Shown in pieces: positions 4,664 through 6,432 of a DNA stretch of 6,432 nt. The notes beneath the pieces were generated by a model. The model did not search any database. It saw nothing but the letters and a program-made list of their open reading frames with translations, and had not been told where the DNA came from. How positions within the stretch are numbered: the first letter of the stretch is position 1; each line of letters opens with the position of its first letter. The stretch is from Candidatus Bathyarchaeota archaeon RBG_13_52_12 (GTDB lineage Archaea > Thermoproteota > Bathyarchaeia > TCS64), in contig MEZF01000108.1 of the NCBI GenBank assembly GCA_001774245.1, positions 40,279-46,710 of the forward strand. The letters run 5' to 3'. Position numbers and translations under genes: made by a program.

Positions 4664-6297
4664 GGCCAGGTCTAGTCATAACGCTATCCTCCGCGCTGCT
4701 AAAGTCATACCTAAGATCCAGCCAAAGAGCCTCAGTTTCGTTCTTCTCACGGCCATGGGTGATGTTGTTCATCGATATTGTTCTATTTGCTGCTCCAGCT
4801 ATACTGCTGCAATATGTTGTTGGCGCTTTGTCTCCGAGTATTATTGCTGCGTTGGTGCCGCTGGTCCTTCAAGCCATGATTAGCTTACCCGTGCTGATGA
4901 CATCCGCGATGATCGTCTCAGGCTTGATGTTTGAGCTTGGACAGGGCTCCGCAATCTCCTCCAGCGAAGCCGTGAACTGGTTGCCAGTCTCGCCCAGAGA
5001 ATATGTGGCTGCCTCCGCTCTCTCAACCTCATCTCTCTACTCGGCCTTCCCAGCCCTCGCTGCCGGCATCACGCTTCCCCTCACTGCGAAGCTTGGCCTC
5101 TTCTACCTGTGGCCGGTGGCAATGGTGCTCTCAACGCTCTCCCTCCTACTGGGGGCGCTAATCGTGGAGGTCCTGAAGGCGATAATGAACAGGGTCTCCT
5201 CAACAGTCTACAAGAGGAGCAGCAGATTCGCCATGGCGACAAGGCTGGTTGCCCTGATCCTCCTCTTCTCCCTCGTCCAGATAGCCTTCCAGCCCTACTT
5301 CCTGTACTGGGTCCTCGGAATAATCGTTAGCGGCATCGAGGTGGCTCAGATAATACCCCTAGTGTGGCCCTCCGTAGCCCTAATTAGTTTATCAAGATAT
5401 GACCTGTTCCAAGTAACACTCTACTCGACGCTCTCCTTCCTACTTGTATTTGCTGTCTACGAGACAGCGTCACAGCTTAGACGAAGATACTGGTCACCGG
5501 TTCCGATCTCGATATCCATCGATGATTCGGGCGAATACATTCCCCAAGCCTCGACTAGCATAGGCTTCGGATTAAGCCCCTTAACATCAGCCCTAGCAAT
5601 GAAGGAGTTCAGGGCACTGCTGAGAAGAAAGGACCTATCCAGATTCATAGCCATCCCCGTCGTGGTGGTGATATCTTTTCTGGTGCCCATGGTCGCCGCC
5701 CCAGGCGACATGAGTGGAAGGGCGCCTGGCTTCTTTCTCGCCGCGTTCATCCCATTCATTGTACCGCTTATGTTCTCCACGATCACCATCGGCCAGGAGG
5801 GTAACTCCGTGATGAACTTGCTCAGCCTCCCCATCAAGCCAAGCGACTTAATCAAGGGCAAGCTTGCACCAGCCTGGCTTATCTCTGGCTTAGCAACCTT
5901 GGGGGTGATCGCTGGGATGGAGATCATGGCTCCCATGGGCCTAAGTGACGCCTTAGCCACAATGGTGGTCTCGGCAATGACGATAATCATTAACAGCTTC
6001 ATCGGCCTCGGGGTTGGAGCAAGGTGGCCCGACTACACGGTTGGCTCCAGAAGTAGATATGTCACAATGAAGGGGTTCATCATAGGATTCATCCTCTCCG
6101 GCTTTTCGACACTGGTAGTATTCGCCCCGTTGGGCCTCCACATCGTGACCAGCGGCGGGGTTCGTGGGCAGGCACCAGTTACCGGGTTGGATCTTCTTCC
6201 TATGCTCGCCACATCAATATTTCTCGGCGTTGTGTTGATCATTCTCTCTTACATATTCTGTAAGAGGGGAGTTGAGAGGCTGTTATCAAATACGTAG
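4660..6297 (+). CDS. ABC-2 type exporter, fused 12-helix permease
   Basis: The protein has 545 residues and starts with GTG in a GTGA overlap with the ATPase stop, so the two are translationally coupled and form one exporter in the cytoplasmic membrane. About twelve hydrophobic helices are visible: roughly 33-55, 60-90, 115-140, 147-171, 193-225, 226-270 (two or three), then 329-348, 357-377, 402-424, 431-453, 471-496 and 509-533. They form two six-helix halves joined by a polar loop (271-326). Each half repeats the same landmarks: a basic segment before its first helix (13-32 and 314-328) and the cytosolic motif LPVSPREY (108-115) against LPIKPSDL (390-397). ABC-2 permeases normally have six helices per chain and dimerise, so this is a fused duplication. 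The substrate cannot be inferred; lipids, drugs or peptides are all possible. Confidence 0.85.
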   Translation: MRPGLVITLSSALLKSYLRSSQRASVSFFSRPWVMLFIDIVLFAAPAILLQYVVGALSPSIIAALVPLVLQAMISLPVLMTSAMIVSGLMFELGQGSAISSSEAVNWLPVSPREYVAASALSTSSLYSAFPALAAGITLPLTAKLGLFYLWPVAMVLSTLSLLLGALIVEVLKAIMNRVSSTVYKRSSRFAMATRLVALILLFSLVQIAFQPYFLYWVLGIIVSGIEVAQIIPLVWPSVALISLSRYDLFQVTLYSTLSFLLVFAVYETASQLRRRYWSPVPISISIDDSGEYIPQASTSIGFGLSPLTSALAMKEFRALLRRKDLSRFIAIPVVVVISFLVPMVAAPGDMSGRAPGFFLAAFIPFIVPLMFSTITIGQEGNSVMNLLSLPIKPSDLIKGKLAPAWLISGLATLGVIAGMEIMAPMGLSDALATMVVSAMTIIINSFIGLGVGARWPDYTVGSRSRYVTMKGFIIGFILSGFSTLVVFAPLGLHIVTSGGVRGQAPVTGLDLLPMLATSIFLGVVLIILSYIFCKRGVERLLSNT

Positions 6298-6353
6298 GCT
6301 AGAATCGCGTACCTGATTGCGCGCCCCGCCCGTCTAACTCCTAAACACACACC

Positions 6354-6432
6354 TTAGAGCTTGAACTCCGGGCCCCTATTGTAATAAAATTTATTCATCT
6401 CGCTGATTGAATCGAGGAAAATCTTCGCCCAT
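6354..6432 (-). CDS. C-terminal fragment of an unidentified minus-strand gene, cut by the window edge
   Basis: Reading in from the right edge, one minus-strand frame is open for 25 codons before TAA (6354-6356), giving WAKIFLDSISEMNKFYY and then NRGPEFKL at the end. This looks like a genuine soluble C-terminus; the other two minus frames stop after 11-13 codons. It is convergent with the permease, with 56 bases between the two stops. No hairpin or T-run terminator is clear in that gap. The family cannot be named from the tail alone. Confidence 0.55.
   Translation of the reverse strand, partial: WAKIFLDSISEMNKFYYNRGPEFKL

Noticed and set aside
5457..6002. Minus-strand open frame of 181 codons inside the permease
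   Set aside because: It is antisense to the clear permease motif region and its Met/Ile/Pro-rich peptide is the reverse reading of membrane helices.
6298..6353. Bidirectional hairpin terminator between the convergent genes
   Set aside because: No stem of useful length and no T-run is visible on either strand in this gap.

Overview
The window looks like a stretch of archaeal chromosome. Short T/A-rich TATA-like elements lie about 25-28 bases upstream of likely transcription starts. One gene appears leaderless, others have GAGG-type ribosome-binding sites, TTG starts are used, and T-runs follow genes in place of clear bacterial hairpin terminators. The protein types (a DMT half-transporter, winged-helix proteins, a two-cluster QueG-like Fe-S protein, a VIT-type membrane protein, a fused ABC-2 exporter) also fit. 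A TACK-type lineage such as Bathyarchaeia is my guess only; nothing here fixes the phylum. I see no rRNA, tRNA, CRISPR array or insertion sequence.

Layout. At the left edge, a possible minus-strand gene start (1-96) runs out of the window. A minus-strand four-helix EamA/DMT-type half-transporter (172-513) has its own, probably leaderless, promoter and is divergent from the next block. That block is a coiled-coil winged-helix protein (734-1159), then a promoter studded with three TGATCA sites, then two small genes (1236-1523 and 1529-1774) that share a 20-residue motif. T-runs follow. A strong TATA box with an overlapping dyad precedes a QueG-like iron-sulfur protein (1935-2726). Next is a winged-helix domain fused to a VIT/CCC1-type membrane domain (about 2933-3778). 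An ABC exporter operon follows: an ATPase with no ordinary start codon (about 3899-4663) and a 12-helix permease (4660-6297) overlapping it by four bases. The tail of a convergent minus-strand gene (6354-6432) ends the window.

How the genes may work together. Only two links are well supported by layout. The ATPase and permease form one ABC-2 export system. The two small motif-sharing genes form one unit, probably controlled through the TGATCA sites, with the upstream winged-helix protein as an obvious but unproven regulator. The QueG-like and VIT-like genes each have their own promoter, and no shared pathway can be read from the sequence.

The most unusual points are the winged-helix/VIT fusion whose metal-binding loop lacks the usual glutamates, the paired small proteins with the G-[IV]-P-x-x-E-A motif, the phased TGATCA operator, the QueG-like protein with Asn where I expect the catalytic Asp, and the missing canonical start of the ABC ATPase.
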